The notes under the pieces: model-generated
Told to the model about the DNA's origin: nothing
Databases searched by the model: none
The model's input: the letters and a program-made list of their open reading frames with translations, nothing else
Made by a program: the position numbers and the translations under genes
NCBI RefSeq assembly: GCF_014805625.2
Contig: NW_023998564.1
Coordinates: forward strand, 2,300,257-2,364,256
Direction: 5' to 3'
DNA length: 64,000 nucleotides
Origin: Glossina fuscipes
Lineage: Eukaryota; Arthropoda; Insecta; Diptera; Glossinidae
Shown here: piece by piece, positions 13,101 to 26,581 of the stretch
Layout: each line of letters begins with the position of its first letter
How positions within the stretch are numbered: position 1 is the stretch's first letter

Positions 13101-14349
13101 AATAAAATACCAGACAGGTACCGGAACAAAATTTTACATACGCTAATGTATGAACAATGTTTTAAATTACATAAGAGAAAGGCGTTTTTATATTAATAAA
13201 TACGTGTGCGTTCTGTCATATAGCTTTAACACGGGTTATAAAAGCTTTCTGAAAAAGTTTAATTAGTCTTGTGTTCTCACCTTCAAGTTCTTACTTGAAA
13301 TAAAGACTATCAGATCACCGGCTTACATTCTAATTAAATTCTTCAAAAAAGTATGGAAGGTCTAAGATTGATAGAACATTATTAAAAGCAAGTAAGTGAC
13401 AGCTCATCGTTGACGTGGCGAACGAGACAAATGAGAGTTTCGGACAAGTTTTGTGATATAAGCGAAAAAATCGTTGCCTTCAAGGATATTATAGCACTCT
13501 TAGTATAACAAAAGCATGTAAGCCTTTCGTTTTTGTGGTTTTTTTGTTATTCCACTCTATACCATTTGCAAAACAAGGGCACATTAAATTCGACCTTAAG
13601 AGACATAACCTTTTGCTAATAAATAATATTTAAATTATCCCGTAGGAGATATATTTTCTTGCTGGTTGTACTCTAAAACACTTGCATTTCAAAAGCTTGC
13701 CTTTTATAGTACCGATAAATCCAACATCACTTTCGGAATCGGTGTAAGCTTATCTGCCTGTCAGTCTCCCTGATATCACAATTTTTAAAATACAGTTAAT
13801 TCTCTCTTTACACGACGGATAAGTTCCCACAAAAGATATTGACATGGAGAAGTAGCAGATTGTTTCCAGACTTTAAAAAACAACTAAAAAGTGCATTAAA
13901 CAATATTGAACAGTTCTTGTTAGAGTGCACTTAAGAAGTTATTTCGTGATTATACATTTTAACTCATTAAATGCATTATAAAAAATTAAGCATGCTTTGG
14001 AGAACCAAACTAAATTGCCTATAAAATACATTAAGTGTTTGCTCTATGCATAATTCGGGTAATCCGGCTCATATACGCATATGATCGATGTAATTTAACT
14101 GACCTCTGCAAAACATGACGCGATGTGGCAATGCATATCTGTCTGGAGTGAGACTTGAAAAAATTTTTAGGGAAACTTAAAAAGAAAAAAAAAATCCAAA
14201 TAAAAAAATTCATAAAAACAAATTCATAGCATATTAAAAATCGTTTTAAAACAAACCAATTCATGCGAAAAGAAAATTTCTTTTCTTTTTAGCTGCTGTC
14301 ATGTGAAAAAAGTGACAAGAGAATTAGGTACATGTTGATGAAATTTCGT
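10142..14349. other. Non-coding AT-rich region
   Basis: No gene recognised. TA-rich tracts occur at about 10690-10712 and 12150-12260, the latter with a 20-bp perfect palindrome (TATGGATATATATATCCATA, near 12234-12253). An imperfect inverted repeat lies at 12445-12524. Confidence 0.5.
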
Positions 14350-14515
14350 ATACAGGTAGGCTTTGGGCCAAGGACGAACTCTATTAAAAATGATTCGGAT
14401 CGGACCACTTTGAGAACCCATTCTTATATAGTGCCTTATTTTAAAAAGTAATTCCGTGAATGACTGTGGGGCGCCGTGGAGTGTCTAATTAAGAGCCGTG
14501 GCCCCCTATCCTACT
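14350..14515 (+). repeat. Dispersed repeat D, body fragment
   Basis: The segment with GGCCAAGGACGAACTCT and ATCGGACCACTTTGAGAACC is shared with the copies at 17.9 kb (GAGCCAAGGACGAACGCT) and 31.2 kb (GGCCTAAGAACGAACACT). The TACCCT end is absent. Confidence 0.6.
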
Positions 14516-16984
14516 TTCTTGTATGCCAAATTGATAGGAATAACGCTCTACTTTTAATGCACAGCAGCTGATATTATCCCTTAAAACGATTTAACAAACG
14601 TCCTTAATAAACTTCTTTCAACAAAACTTCTTTCTGAAAACACTGTTCTACAAATTTTTTGTTAAATATTCATTATTAGCACAAATTAAATTATAAAACT
14701 AATAGAAAGAAATTATAAGCATCTTCCGTACTTTATACATAGCAACATAATATAGAGTAGACATATTAAGCAAATGCTCTGTCTTATAACACCTAGGAAA
14801 TAATACCAAAGCTTGTTTGATATTTCCTAAAGAAATTTCCAAATTGATTTATCCTCGTCTGCCTTGACGTCCTAGCCATTTCTGAAATATCTTTAATTAT
14901 AACGTATTATGGTAAGTAATTTTCATTGAAAATTTTATTTAACAAGTGTTGCTATAACGTTGAAAATCGATTTCAAACTTCATAGAAGTATTTCATAGAA
15001 GCACATTAGAAGCCCTTTACGCGAAATTTACTTAACAAGCCAGTTATCATACAGACTACGTAGTTTGTATTGTATTCGAAAAATAACGGGAAAATCTGTA
15101 CAATATATTAAAAACTAAGTTTGATCCAAACCCCAATCAAGAGTATATTTTATCTCTGTGCACTTTTGGAACCATAAGATCGGATCAATCTATATAAATA
15201 AGTTAAATGAATAATATCCAAGAGATTCAGATAAAGGTGTTTTCGTGCCTTGCAATAGTGAAATGTGTGCCATTAGTTGTAGATGTCTGCTGCTGCCGTG
15301 CTGACAGCATGTATATACATATATATTATGCGGTGTCCGCCACTTTGCCAAAAAAAAAAAACACAAAAAGAATCCATAGCAAAAAGTTTTTGTCTCTTAG
15401 CAATTTGTATACATTTGACAAGTTGTTCAGGGAGCAAAAAGACTTCTCGCTGTCGATGTACATAGCTATGTTCTCAGTTACGGTTTTTCTTTATTTTCTA
15501 GGAGAAATTTTCATTTAATTTAATTTTCAGCGAAGAGCTTACGTTCATTTAATGGAGTACTTTACAATACAGAAAGAGAAACTGGAAGGACTGTATGCAA
15601 AGAAGAAAAGAAAGAATGAGCGTGATAGGGAGTGGGGAAAGAAAGAGAGATCGAAATAACCTTTAAAAAGACTAATAATATATAATGTATTAATTAACTA
15701 AATTGAATTTTAATGCATTTTCCTTCACATGTGCAAATTTTTTTATAATTTTTTTTTTTTTTTTTTTGATTTACCACTAAGCGCTTGTCCTTAAATGTTT
15801 TCTAATGTCAGGTAAAGTCAATTACAATAGCATTAGAATTTAAATTTTCATCATGTAAATAGATAATAATATTGGACTTTTGAAGTAATTTCTTCAAAGT
15901 CTTATTTATATATATGTAAACCTCAAAAGTTTCTCAAATAAATAGTTAATTATCATCGTATCACCCCGTGGGCGTATAATGTGCGCATGGTACACATATG
16001 TCTGTTGTAATCAATAATAGCAATTGTCAGTAATAGGAATTGTTGTTAAATTATTCAATTGTTTAACAATTAACACGAAACTAAAAAAAAAAGAAAACAT
16101 TTTAACGCAACTCAAAACATCATAAGTATTGAAAAATATAAAAAATTACTACAGTTTCCTTGCAATCGCTATTATTAATTGTTTACGGTTTACATTCAAT
16201 GTTGCTTCCTGTTTTCTTATCAACGTATACAGAGAAATTGAGTTATTGTTACCACTTTGTTACGCTGTAACCATATAGTTACATTTACCGTTACATTTGC
16301 AAATCCAACTGATTCAATGTGATCTTCGACTTTTCGTTTGGATTCCCTATTAAAGGAACTAGAGGGAATATCGGAGAGAGATTTTTTTGGGTTTTGGAGT
16401 GGAGCAAATTATTGCTCCAATTTATATATGCGTATGTGTGTATATCAGCATTGGTTCGCTGGCACCTTTCTGGAAACTTTCTTGCTCACAAATGCACACA
16501 TAAGCAGTTTCACGGTATGTTAAGAATCTATACCACTTTTCTTTCATATGTAATGTGCATTGTATAGTAGTAGAGTACATTTCCAACTTTTATAAGATCT
16601 ACCGGGTTTTAAGTGCCATCACACAGGAGTGCTGTTATCTTAACAAAATCATTCACAAAGCCATTGAGACTTATTATAAGTCATTACGAAGGAATTTGTC
16701 TTGCTTTCGATCTGTTTTTCTCCAATTTAAGGTACAAAACAATGGAGATCCCTTCATTTTCGAGGAAATAAAACCAAGAACAAGTCAAATCGATGTAGGT
16801 GTAATTAATTGAAAGCGGAATATATATTTGAAGATTTCTCTCTGATTAATTAAATAATAAGAAGTGATTGCACTAAGAGCTTCCCATTAGATACTTCATT
16901 TGTTCCATTTGTATGGAAATATGATTTGCGATATTTACAAAATCTAGGGCATTAAAAAGAATATGTCTTGAATTTATTTTATTT
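14516..16984. other. Non-coding, nothing recognised
   Basis: AT-rich DNA with T-runs near 15740-15768 and several A-runs. The open frame of about 100 codons at 15207-15518 overlaps low-complexity sequence and shows no domain. Confidence 0.4.
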
Positions 16985-17460
16985 ATACCCTATATCACTA
17001 TTATGTAGAATAAGCGGTGGTCGGTTGTATACAAGACCCAGAAGGACTTTCGATAGATCCACCTTTTATTATATTCGATCGATTTAGAAACCATTTATGA
17101 ACCCATCTAAGTCTGTCCGTCTGTTTGCTCATATGACGTCTTGTCCATGTATTCTTGTGTTCAACAGGACTGTATTTTTAAGACATTTTGGTGAAATTTG
17201 CTACACTGACGTTTTGGATCGAATCACCTTTTCGACCATTCTCCATGCAACGCCTTTTATTCAAGAGTCGTTACATGAAAATTTATTGTAATTTTTACTA
17301 TTTCGCGAGAGAAACCGCTAAGTAATAATATTTCGCATTCGAAATTGATATGAGAAATTTGGATAGGATGGACTGCCATATAAATGTGACTAGAAAAACT
17401 GAATTTTTGTAAGACAAAAAGTCTAATTTTTAATATTTTTTGATGGAAATTAGTTCATAA
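16985..17460 (+). repeat. Dispersed repeat D, long copy
   Basis: Begins TATACCCTATATCACT. GATAGATCCACCTTTTATTA, CGATCGATTTAGAA and GTCTGTCCGTCTGT follow, then TTCTTGTGTTCAACA and the divergent body. It is one of the best copies for defining the family, together with the one at 50.6 kb. Confidence 0.75.
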
Positions 17461-17694
17461 TAGTATTTTGATATAAAAGTTAACCTTATCGAATTACGAT
17501 CACCTAATTAACGACCATACACGTATATAGTCAACATGATTATGGAATCCTCGAAAATGAGGGCCTTCATGAAAGGTATGTCTTCATCTAAAAGCAATGT
17601 ATAAGTTTTGGTGCCTCACGACCGAAATGATTGTGTGACTGTGACTGGATTATGCCAAGTGGAGTAAGGTATCCGGCTCGCCTGACTATAATGT

Positions 17695-18080
17695 TCTTAT
17701 ATATTACACCCTACACCATTTGTTTTGTGGTTTGTGCGGACGTACGCAACACCTAGGAGGACTTGGGGTAGACCCATCTGTTACTTCGATGGGATCATTT
17801 GCTGTATCAATCCAAGTTTGTTTCTTTGTCTATCCATCTTGTTTTTTTAGTTCAGCTTACAAGCCGTAATTTTTTAGGTATTTTAATGAAAGTATACAGT
17901 TAGGTACTTTGAGCCAAGGACGAACGCTGTTGAAAATGATTCCGATGAAATCACTTTTTTGACACCTTCCGACATAAAGTTTTATTTTGAAAAGTTGACA
18001 GGGTGTTATATGGCGGTGCAGAGTACTTAACGATGGGCCATTATTCTATTTATGACGTCTGTCGAAGGTAAGAAAGAATA
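17695..18080 (+). repeat. Dispersed repeat D, second adjacent copy
   Basis: Begins ACACCCTACACCATTTG and keeps the CCAAGGACGAACGCTGTTGA and GATGAAATCACTTTTTTGA blocks. It lies about 240 bp after the previous copy in the same orientation. Confidence 0.7.
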
Positions 18081-19789
18081 GGATGTCAAAGAGTATCGCC
18101 AAGCAAAAAAAGTTTCTGCGTAACTTTGTTTTATTCACAACTTCACAACTTGTAACAAAATATAGCATACGTTTTAGCCAGGAAATTTGTGGCGTGCCTT
18201 TAGCGGTGTCTTTGTGGGAGATCGGATTTAAAACCTAAGTTAGAAATGCAAGTCTTTGTTGTCTATTTTGAGGAGATTACGTCACATTTTAACACAATTG
18301 TCAAAAGGGTATTGGGATCAGTTTAAGCCATTAATTTGCCTGTTAATCTGAAAGTGAAGGAAAATTTATAAACAATTTGGTATGAATTTCATAAACAAAA
18401 GACATCTTCATATATTCTTGGATTCATGAAAAGCCGTATAGTAATTACTTCCTTTAGCCATAACGAAGATTAAAATTAAAATTGATAAACGAAATACAAT
18501 TATATTTGTACATATTATGGGCATTATTACGTTCCATAAATAATATAATAGCACTTGTGTTATGCGCATTAATGCCCAGCATTACGTTGAAGCGATAGTT
18601 TTATCGGTTTCTGTACGTGATGAGTAAATCTTAAATCACTGAGTCTTACGTAAAAGTCTTTTGAAAAAAACTTTCCGTTTGAAAAACCAATTCTGTCATT
18701 TATTTTATTAAAACGTTTTCAATTATTTCTTTTCTCCTATCATTATTGACCGCAATGATTAATTGCGCAATTTCAAGTAAATGTCAATCCTCGATGGACG
18801 TATGTGAAAACGTGCAATCACTTGTTAAATTGTGAAAAAAACCGCACGAAATACCGCAAAAAACGTTATCTCACGTAATGAAATATTACATGCCCTCCCC
18901 GCTCGCCCAACCGTCAACGCATACGGTCGCATATGCATACATACACGTGCTTATTCAAACTGTTGACAGTTATGAAAACCTTGCCTTGCTTTCTTTTCGT
19001 TTCATAAAAGCGAAACGAAACAGAAAAGATATAAAATGTAAGAAAATTAGGTGATTGCAAAATAGTTTTCGAGGGCAGAAATAAAAAAATTGTCAAAGAA
19101 ATCGAAATAACTCTGAAAATTCATTGCTTCATATAAACTATCATTGACCTGACGTTAATCCGTAAAAATACTCCGCAAGTATTTCGATAGTAGTTTTTAA
19201 GGCGTATCCCTACATTATTGTCTCCAATTTATTTAGGGGCAAACAGCAGTCGATTTGAGTGTGGAACAAACACTTTAAAATAACGGCCATACTACTCCTG
19301 AGGTAGCAGAAAGACAAGCAACATGTAATCCTTCCTGATTGAATATATATAATAACGTTTATAATGAATCTCAGGGCCAGACAACATTATAAACTCTAAA
19401 ACTTACGCCACATGAAAAACTTGTACACGGGCCAAGAATTAGTCTTTCAGAAATCTCACATAGAGCCCATAGTCTTTTGTCGTGCAGAGAATGGTTACAT
19501 ACAAATAAATACTATTTTATATTGCAATTATATCCTTATATCAATATCGTAATCATTACAAGTAAAAAGGCTAAAAATGATAATGAAAATGAAAAATTAA
19601 TGTCAAGTGTCAATGTTCACAAAGGCTAAATTCGATAGTTTCGACCTTTCTGTGCATAAAGTGACAGTTTTCCATATTGTAATATTGAGTTATCCAGTGC
19701 ATACAGACGCTTATCACGAAACGCTCAAACTGCATTTATGCCACTTATTACTATTGTGGTTTGATTTGAAGAAATCTGCTGCCAAAACC
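18081..19789. other. Non-coding, nothing recognised
   Basis: AT-rich DNA. A short GC-richer patch near 18890-18950 (CCCTCCCCGCTCGCCCAACC) has no identifiable coding content. Confidence 0.4.
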
Positions 19790-20095
19790 CACCAAACACT
19801 TTCAGGAACTTATGGTGTTGCTCCATGACATGGGTTTAAAGCTTTCTGTTTTGCCGCATCCAACGTACTCATCAGACATAACGTGAAATGCTGAAGAAAA
19901 GCATATAGGTCGATGATTGGATCGCTTCCAATATAACATCTTTCTTTCGATATGGTGTCGGCATGTTGCCGGAAGGAGTGGACAAACTTGTATAAAATGA
20001 TGGAAAATATTTTGTTTAATATATATTGTACCAATTTTTCGCAATAAATTTCTTCTTTAAGTAAAAAAATGGTCAGAATACGCCTAAGCACCTAC
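19790..20095 (+). pseudogene. mariner-family transposase C-terminal remnant
   Basis: With several frameshifts, the plus strand reads LLHDMGLKL-VLPHPTYSSDIT (the conserved L-HPPYSPDLAP region around the last catalytic Asp), then DDWIAS, FFRYGV, MLPEGVDKLV and NDGKYF. These are the usual mariner C-terminal elements (xxWxxS, FF..GI, LP.RW..., xxGxYF). No terminal repeats were found and the N-terminal two thirds is not recognisable. It is a dead fragment, too degraded to place in a subfamily. Confidence 0.65.
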
Positions 20096-22354
20096 GGATT
20101 GTATATACATAGATACATATACAAAAGTATTATTTTTGGTGTATCCTATTTTGATATATACATATATGTATAAGATACATCAAGGATAATGCTTTCGTTT
20201 TATTTTTTTATCGGTCATTATAATGCTTCTATAAGAAAAAACCAATAACATGCTTTTGCTGAAAGTTTATAGCATTTAAATTTCACGTTGAACCACATGC
20301 TAAGCTGCTGCGTATGTTTTGTCGACAATAAAGTAATGAAGAACGCGCGAGGTTCCTATTTATTCACTTATGCATTATTCAGGTTATGTTTGAGATACGT
20401 GTAGTAACAATACAAACTAATAAATAAAAGAAAAAAGAAAGCAAAGCCACTGCAGTCTTATTGACCATAAAAATGAACGTTCGCTGAAGGGTGTTGGGTT
20501 GGTTTCCGATGACGATAGATTTTCCATTTATTTACTTCCGTTAAAAGTTAAGATTTATATAAATCACAAAGTAAGCAACACACTTTCATTAGGTCTTAAA
20601 ATTTTCATCATAATATCAAAAAAGAGGGAAAAATGTTTCTAAAAAGAACACGTTGGCAGTATGGCAATATGTAGATATATATACGTAGATGCAGATATAC
20701 GCATACGCATATATTCAAAATTTCGAAACCACACAGAATCGAGAAAATCACCTGTGAAAATATTGCGTTAAAGGGGAAAATTGAAAACACATAATACATC
20801 ATGGATAATATGTTTTTGGGTAAAGTTATTCGCACGCGCTTACATTACAATATCCTTGAATTCCTCTTAGTTAAATTTTGTAAAACCTACACCTTAAAGA
20901 AGCTTTGCGGTTTTTCGTTTTCTCTCTTCGCTTATTCAAACGTTACATTTTAGTTTGTTTGCTAGTGTATTGTGTGTTGTATTTAAATTGTTTTCATCAC
21001 TTTGTGTGTTTTTGTTAAAATAATCCTAAACTCAGCATGTGCGTTACAATTGCTGTTTATTGGTATCCTTAGTCAAAGGGAAAGGCGTTATACTGTCAGC
21101 CATTACCGCAATCCATATACGTGCGCGTATGCGCACTCGTAACAATATACATATATGCACTTACAAGAACAACATACTCGACTACAACATTATCTAGTTT
21201 CTTGTGATGCAATTTTTCTATTTTCCCTTTTTTCTGTAATTTTTCTCAAAGTAAAGGAAAACTAAAGGGGAAATAACAACTTGGAGGGAAGAAAAAAAAA
21301 GAAGAGATCATCGTAAATCCTTTAGCATTAAATTGCTGCTTGACTACACTCTGCATGCATCAACAATAATATCAAAGGAACGGCTACATTAAAGTAAGAA
21401 AAACAGCAAACGCAACATTATATGCTTATATACATCCTTGAAGAGCTAGGTAAAGTACAAACAAACACACAGTCGCACGCACACATCCATAGATACATAC
21501 GCATATACTTACTTGCATAAAATAACATGCAAGCAGTTCGTACACATTTCGGTGTTTGTTTGCTATTAAATTTAAAGTTTTCTTATTGCATTTTATGTTC
21601 CCACTCTCTGTGTGTTGTCTTCTTTACTTTGAGATATTATTTGCTCTATTAGTTGCTCTTCTCCTATGTGCATGTGCATGTTTTTCTTAGGACGAGTACA
21701 TACAGTTTACTTTTAAAGTTTCTTCTGTGGAATGGAAAACATATTTGAATTCTATATTCAACGTACGAGACATACCTCCGTTCCAAATTAAATGATTTTC
21801 TAAAGCTTTTGTACCTTGAAATACTCTTCAGGATTCAATCAATAGCTGTAAATGGCTTCAACCAGTTTTCGTTGTTACGCTCTTCCCCTTGCAGAGGCCC
21901 GGTTTAGTGATTAGCGAATACAAAAAAAAATATATATGTGTTTATAGAAAAGGTGCGTTCCATGAAGAATATAACTAACTTTATTTCATACATATGTTTG
22001 TTGAAGAAGAAATATATGCTCGCATATATACATTGTATCTACGCTTTGGTATAAAGCTCCTCTTTTTTGTGGAACTTATTTTACTTATAGATTGCCGAAT
22101 CCTATCAATTAAATAACAAACTTATTCTTTTACGTGAGAGAGAGCGCAACTATATCCGCACATGTATACACAAAATATTTTGTTATACTAAACCTAAATA
22201 CAAACAATAGTTTCAATCTTTATTCGCAAAGCGTTTCAGAAGAGAAGCTTCTTAAATTATGTAATCAATTTTGGGTTGCCCACATATCTCTCTTAAGCTT
22301 GTAGCATTGTTTAATTTATACCTTTAATTTTGTATTTTGTATTTTCTTTTGATA
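20096..22354. other. Non-coding, one weak candidate coding end
   Basis: No supported gene. At about 21901-21840 the minus strand has a short frame ending NNENWLKPFTAID-stop with codon choice less AT-biased than its surroundings. It has no clear splice acceptor and I do not recognise it. Confidence 0.3.
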
Positions 22355-22855
22355 TTTTATATCCTATATATAAATATTTTAGAATTTTTATCCTATAACT
22401 CATATTTTATACCTTACATCCTATATCCTACATCATATATCCTATATCTTACGTCTTCTATCGTAGATGGTATATCTTATATCTTATACCTTTTATCCTA
22501 CATTCTATATCCTGCATCTTATATGTTATATCTTCTATTATTTATCCAGCATCTTGTGTCTTCTATAATATACTCTATATCCTATATTTTATATGGTATG
22601 TCTTATCTCTTTAATCCTATATCTTATATCTTTTATATTTTATATCTAACCTATATTCTGTATTTTATATCTCTTATCCTATAACTTATATCCTCACCCC
22701 TTATACTACGTCTTATATCCTCTATATACATTTTATTACATATGAATTTTATCACATGTACTATTTCTTATACCTTTTACTCATATCTTATATCTGTGTC
22801 CTATGTCATACGTCTCATACCTTATATCTTATACTTCATATCCTATGCCTTGAAT
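22355..22855. repeat. Heptanucleotide satellite-like array, about 70 units
   Basis: Degenerate 7-bp units with consensus YTATATC (TTATATC, CTATATC, CTACATC, TTATACC and similar) run in phase for about 500 bp, with a looser stretch near 22720-22790. A 115-codon open frame on the plus strand is only this array read as repeats of SYILYP/L; it is not a gene. Confidence 0.9.
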
Positions 22856-24319
22856 ATTGCTACCTTTGAAGCTATTGATATTGTCTTCATTATCATTTTA
22901 AAATAAAAAGTACAATCTCAATTAAAATGTTATGTACGTTGTAAAGAGGAATAGCCAGAATTTTTCATTGCAAATCTCACTTGATTCTATTGATTGCCAT
23001 GACGGTGGACATGGCAATTGTATGTTTTTGAAGTTATTTATATCATACATATCGATGAATATATGAACATGGAACATGAATGCTAATACGGATCTTATGT
23101 TCTCAACATTGTTAACATGGGCTAACCTTTTGTGCATACAAGCAAGATTACATTAAATATCCCTACCGTTGACATGTTGAAGATCATAAATCAAAACCAC
23201 AAAACTTTGAGAAATGCGCTGTGGATATTTCTAGGCAAAGAGGGGAAATATTTCGTTAAATTAAAAAACGCGACGGTTTTGAACTCTCTCTGGGGAGGAG
23301 AATAATTGAAGTTTATAGCATAAACACAGTTGATAACTTAACTACCAATGTAAAGCAAGTAAGCAAGGGGTAACAACCAGATAGAAATTGGAATTAAACA
23401 AATCTTTGGTACGATTTTTTGCAACATTTTTTCTTTCTTTGCTTTTTCTCCTATGTTTTTTTTTTTTCTAATAATAAAATTTGCTTCTCTCCATGGTTGC
23501 TGTTTTTCCTTCCCTTAGAAAAAATATATTGAATATCGTATGCATGAGGGTAAATGTATTTGTCTTTACAGGTGAAGGCCATTAACAGAATCAGGCTTAA
23601 AAAAGGGATTAAAAATAATCCCCAAATTTCAGCACCGGATGGCATACACACATACCCGTTTGTTCGATAAGAGTATTAACTTTGCTCCTTTCAATTACGC
23701 ACATATGCAAGCAGGCCTTTTCTATTACACTAAGAAAAAAAGTAATAAATTTTTCTATTTGGCGTTACAAAGCTCACTACAATACAACGATGCCTTTAGC
23801 TTTAATTCTTTGTTATCGTCATCGACATCTCAGTCAAGCAAAAAGAAGCATTATGGCCTGCTTTGCCGTTAAGCCAAATAGCTAGGAGTGCTTTTCCTTT
23901 TTTTCTGCTACACCCGTACGTATTGCGTAAAGGTAAAGATTTGAACTGTATTTTTAGCGCTCTTTTTTTTTACTTCCTATTTTTCTCTTTTAACGAAAGG
24001 ATGCGTAATAAATTCTTAGTTTTAGTATCCACATGAATAGTTCAGCTAAATTACTGTGTATGCAAAAGTTCTTTATTCTTCCATGTACGCATCTACGTTA
24101 ACAGACTACATATGCAATCATTATTAGAACAGATTTTCTTAGGTTTTGATTGGTTTTGGTAAAGACATTTGGTAAATGGAAAATGAAGAGATTAGAGGAA
24201 TTTCAATTTGAAACAAATAAAAGCATTATAATGTGTTACGACCCCTACACCACTTCGTTATAGCTATTTATATGACGACTTTCTAGATTAGGACCTTATA
24301 TTGGAAAAGTAGTCCAATG
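22856..24319. other. Non-coding, nothing recognised
   Basis: AT-rich DNA. The frames of 66-77 codons near 23450-23885 show no domain; one hydrophobic stretch on the minus strand near 23560-23640 is not convincing as a protein. Confidence 0.4.
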
Positions 24320-24455
24320 CTTTCAATGGCGTTCATTCTGCATGTCGTGGCACCAAATTTTTTCAGTGTATCTCGAAAATGACGATCTATATTTGAATAC
24401 AGGAAACCACAATGGACAGATAAGCAGACAAGCTTAGATCAGTATAATAAATAAA
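24320..24455 (-). repeat. Dispersed repeat D fragment
   Basis: Inverted copy. CACCAAATTTTTTCAGTGTATCTCGAAAATG followed by AATGGACAGATAAGCAGAC and TTAGATCAGTATAATAA matches the reverse complement of the 31.1-kb copy. A forward TACCCT-like end (CCCCTACACCACTT) lies just before it at 24243, suggesting rearrangement. Confidence 0.5.
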
Positions 24456-25836
24456 ATATCTCAGTTCATTCTGGGTGTTGCCTACATCCTCGTAAACTTA
24501 TCCCTTGTAACACAAATGCTGTAGGGGGTAATTACGGAAGGAAAGAGAAACTCTTTAGCAAAATTGATAAAATTAAGTTACATCAAATAATCATGTAGAA
24601 TGCACATAAGCTTATGTGTTCTTGACAATAATCTCTTCAGGAATTATGGGTTGAGTTTTATGATCGACACAAATATTGTTATTTATACGCACGAGTTCCT
24701 AATTCAGTGATTACTGTGATGGTTACCAAAAAATTTTATTGTGACTTTTCAAGTGCTATTATTTTAGAATTTTCTCAGTCGTTTTGGAGCTGCTATATAA
24801 ATACGAGTGCTCCTTGTATATCTACGGTTATGATGGTTGTACGTACCCGGCTGTAAACAGTGCATGTACACATCAGCCCCATATTAAAGTGGCTTTCGAG
24901 GTAAAAAAAACTGTACCGCATTATTGTCTTCAATATTTATTACTTAAATAAAAGAAATAAAACCTAGAATTACAAGCAGGATGGATGTTAGCAACTAAGA
25001 GTAATGGCTAATTTATTGTTAAGGCATAGACAAGATGGTTAATGGTTAATACAATTAAGTATTTTATTAAAATTGACTTCTCCTCTTGTTCAATTCCAGC
25101 ATTCGCAAATTATATGTTTAATCATAAGATTAAACCAACTAGAGAAGAAGGTTTCTTAATGATAACCTTATTAAATAGATTGAAAACGTAATAACATATA
25201 TGCTTTTGATTCAACTACGTATCGGATATATGTTGAGTACAAATAAAATATATAATAACTAAATATCGAACAGCAAGCAAACATTTCTAAATTATAGGTT
25301 TATTTAAGAATTTGTCAACGCTTACGAAAACTGTTGAACTTCTACTAGAAAGAAATCAAAAAATTCGATTAGTTTAATGTGTCAATTCATGCGGCCTATT
25401 ATGATTATTTTCTATATTTATGTTTTCATTCAGTATAGGGTTTAGCACGACTACAACAAAATATTATTTTTCGAAGACTACAAATAAGAATTGTTTTATA
25501 TGTTGTTCTATTCAGCATTATTATCTCTTCAACACTTATAAGCAACAACGCTATTAATATAAATAACATAACAAGTAGATTAATATTTAGATTTATAATC
25601 AAGATTAACACTAAACACGAAACTTAAAAAATATAAAGTGAAAAGTTCGGCAAAAGTATTATTCCGTCCCACTTATAGTAGCTTCATTATCGCACCATTT
25701 ATATAAAACTTAGGAAAAAAACTTAGGAAAAAAAATCCGCAAAACACGCTTTTACATTTTAAGCATTGGTCTTCGATTATTCCCGAAACACTTCAAAATT
25801 TCTCCCTATGAAATTTTCTTTCGTCGTAATGCTACT

Positions 25837-26028
25837 TATATTGAGAAATCCGCCTGAGTAGCCGAAGGCGAGGAATCTCGACTAGCACGTCAATGGTCGT
25901 GGGTTCGAATCTCAAGTGCGATAGAGTTTTTAATAAAAGCCGATAGCCTTAGATGCTTTTAAGAGCTTAGTCTTAGAATTTATTTCTCTGGCGAAATTAA
26001 TAATAATAATAATAATATATTGAGAAAT
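25837..26028 (+). mobile_element. tRNA-derived SINE (family A) with 13-bp target-site duplication
   Basis: The insertion proper is 25850-26015 (166 bp). A perfect 13-bp direct repeat TATATTGAGAAAT flanks it (25837-25849 and 26016-26028). The head CCGCCTGAGTAGCCGAAGGCG resembles a tRNA A-box region, and GTGGGTTCGAATCTC near 25909-25923 is a near-canonical B box. The 3' end is (TAA)n. These features fit an RNA polymerase III-transcribed SINE mobilised by a LINE. It is not a tRNA gene, because no full cloverleaf is seen and the sequence continues into a SINE body. Confidence 0.85.
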
Positions 26029-26555
26029 AAGCATAAAACGGGGGAGAGGATTACATCATCTACCACCAGAAGAAGCATATGTAACAGTAAGCAAGTTTTG
26101 AATATGGCGTGTAAGATATCGCTTTTTACATAAAATTTGCTAATGTCGAATAACTAATACCCCACAAATATGCTGGTCTTACGTTCTACGTGAAAGAAAA
26201 AATTAGACAAATGTGTAGATACACGAATAAACACGTGGACGAACAGACGTGTATGAAATAGAAGAAGGAGATAGGCAGACGGACAGGCAGCCAAGTAACC
26301 GAACAGATCATCTTATTACGCAGATTCCAAATATAATCAAAAAAAAAAAACGACTAAATTAATAAACAAGGTGAATCTTTCTCCAGCCGTTTCAAGTGTT
26401 GCATATTTTGACACACATCTAATTAATTTTTGCCGTAGTAGACAAAAAGTGTGCAAATTCGCTTCTTCCGTTTGAACTTGACCAATCAATCAATTTAGCA
26501 ATTTTTCATCATTGCTGCAAGAAAAAGAAAAACGCACAGTCTGCTCGGCTTTCAC

Positions 26556-26581
26556 ATATATATATATATATATATATATGT
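26556..26581. repeat. (AT)n microsatellite
   Basis: Alternating TA run between TTCACA and GTGTGC. Confidence 0.9.

Noticed and set aside
22265..22290. TTTTGGGTTGCCCA string resembling a mariner end
   Set aside because: No partner end and no coding remnant nearby; likely chance.
22337..22684. 115-codon hydrophobic open frame
   Set aside because: It is the heptamer array read in one frame; a 7-base period gives a 7-residue repeat without any selection for protein.
25850..25930. Possible tRNA gene (GGTTCGAATC box)
   Set aside because: No complete cloverleaf or 3' acceptor pairing. A SINE body and target-site duplications surround it, and a second copy with the same body exists at 59.44 kb.
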